Below are positions 62,811 through 64,000 of a stretch of 64,000 nucleotides of DNA, in pieces. The position numbers were made by a program, and so were the translations under genes. Position 1 is the stretch's first letter. Each line of letters starts with the position of its first letter. Where the stretch lies: NCBI GenBank assembly GCA_015501605.1, contig JADNRZ010000001.1, forward strand, positions 434,001-498,000, written 5' to 3'. The DNA is from Panaeolus papilionaceus. Taxonomy: Eukaryota; Basidiomycota; Agaricomycetes; Agaricales. Below the pieces are notes generated by a model, which saw only the letters and a list, made by a program, of their open reading frames with translations, searched no databases and was not told the DNA's origin.

Positions 62811-64000
62811 AAGCGAAAGTTTCAAGCTTGACGTTGCTGTATGTTTGAGTTGGTAGGCTTGGAGGCGTCGGATCTAATGTTTTCTTTCCTGCGTGGAGAC
62901 ATGCTATTGCTCTTGTATTTTTTCTTGTCGAGGCTTTGGAAGGCCTTTCCTTCTTGCATATGTGTTAATATACCCCCACTTTTGATTATGCTTTGGTCTA
63001 TCTTGTGTTGGATAGTGCGTACTATGACATGTCATTATGTTTACTGTGGCTGCTGCATCGCTAGCGCTGTCCCTTCTCAACTTGATCATGACTTACTCAG
63101 CAAACGATGACTTAAACGAGATGAACAGAGGTTGTCGCGTGGTCGTGGAATTGAAAACGGACTTGATCGCGCCCAACGATATTGCATGAGCCAAGCATTT
63201 TCTCGAGAGCCGTCTTAACCCCCCTCGACTCTTGGCCCGGTCAATGATACGGCAGTTAATTGTAGCAGAATAAAAATAAGGCATCCAGACAGACCGTAGA
63301 CAGAAACAAGACAGAAGTAGAAATAGACACTGTCGGCGTCAGATAGGCAGACATTGACAGCTAGCAGCCACCGTCAGCGCTTCAGCCTTCTAACCCTCTA
63401 AAGCTATAAAAGCACACGACCTCCGTCCGATTCCACCGTCGAAAGATTAGATGTCAAAGTCGGTGTCGTTGTCGTTGTTGTGATATTTTTAGCCTTGATC
63501 TTGGCCGTCTATTCGTTATTTTCTTGATTATTGATCATGAATCATTATGATCATCGATGTGGTGCTTCTAAGTTCTAAGCAAGTAACTTGGGGATTCAAG
63601 GCTACTCCGAACACCCCCGCCTGATGCTGTTAAACTCGTCTATCCCGACATCAGCATCTGTGTATTCCTGCCGAGAACGGTATTTTAATTCAACTTAGAA
63701 GCAGCTGTATGATAGTGTACGGGGACCCGCGGCAATGTACAAGTCATGTCTAATACATCATGCATTGATGTAAAGAATGTGATTCAAGAGCAGATGACAT
63801 GCATCGATGTCGACGCTCGATATGATAACCGGTGGTTGGCATGGGCTTGGAGTGGGGAGGTGCTTGAATGACGATTTCGAGAGTCCGCCGCGGGGAGGAA
63901 GGTGGACACTATGATATTTACCCGACATTTGAGTTCTACGCCCTAGAAGAGCGCGTATACTTCAATTTTCAACGTCCTAACATATTAATTCCATCGACAG
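62811..64000. other. Right-edge intergenic DNA with an orphan TATA box
   Basis: The RAD18 3' untranslated region and about 1 kb of unannotated DNA. A TATAAAA box at 63405-63411 on the plus strand has no convincing ORF in the 590 nt that follow, so a gene or non-coding RNA may begin here and extend past the window. Confidence 0.4.

Overview
The window is nuclear DNA of a filamentous basidiomycete, most likely an agaricomycete mushroom-forming fungus. Genes are broken by many short GT-AG introns of about 50-100 nt. Gene starts tend to follow pyrimidine-rich leaders. The gene set is fungal: an SREBP-type bHLH factor, NADP-glutamate dehydrogenase, a peroxisomal ABCD transporter, an expanded-family G-alpha, a MOV10/SDE3-type RNA helicase and a basidiomycete-type L-amino-acid oxidase. 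There are no operons; genes lie on both strands as independent units.

Layout. 0.27-3.5 kb (-): peroxisomal very-long-chain fatty acyl ABC half-transporter. 4.9-7.9 kb (+): polytopic membrane protein of unknown function. 8.8-11.1 kb (+): flavin L-amino-acid oxidase, tail-to-tail with an F-box-like protein (11.3-12.7 kb, -). 12.7-16.6 kb: apparently non-coding, with a perfect 15-bp-stem hairpin. 16.65-17.24 kb (+): small conserved-looking protein. 19.7 kb (-): tRNA-Arg(CCT). 19.9-23.2 kb (+): SREBP homologue. 23.9-27.7 kb (+): Xaa-Pro aminopeptidase P, followed by a MITE-like inverted-repeat element. 29.1-32.8 kb (+): MOV10-like helicase. 35.7-37.2 kb (+): a probable unrecognised multi-exon gene. 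39.8-42.9 kb (+): divergent G-alpha with a large insert. 48.6-51.3 kb (+): CCDC6-like coiled-coil protein. 52.5-54.2 kb (-): NADP-GDH, with a cluster of GATAAG sites 2.4-2.7 kb upstream of its start. 59.1-60.0 kb (-): AhpD/carboxymuconolactone-decarboxylase-like protein, head-to-head with RAD18 (60.6-62.8 kb, +).

How the genes relate. They do not form one pathway. Two touch nitrogen assimilation (an amino-acid oxidase that releases ammonium, and NADP-GDH that captures it), but they are 41 kb apart and a link is only conjecture. Most unusual items: the Gln-to-Ser change in the G-alpha DVGGQ motif, the GATA-site tandem array, the MITE-like element, the unannotated gene at 35.7 kb, and two MluI-cell-cycle-box motifs in the CMD/RAD18 shared promoter. 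No CRISPR, phage, rRNA or intact transposase gene was seen. Large gene-poor stretches (32.8-35.7, 37.2-39.8, 42.9-48.6 and 54.3-59.1 kb) may hide short-exon genes that cannot be resolved by eye. Exon models were built by reading splice sites and checking frame; where a model sums to a whole number of codons this is stated.
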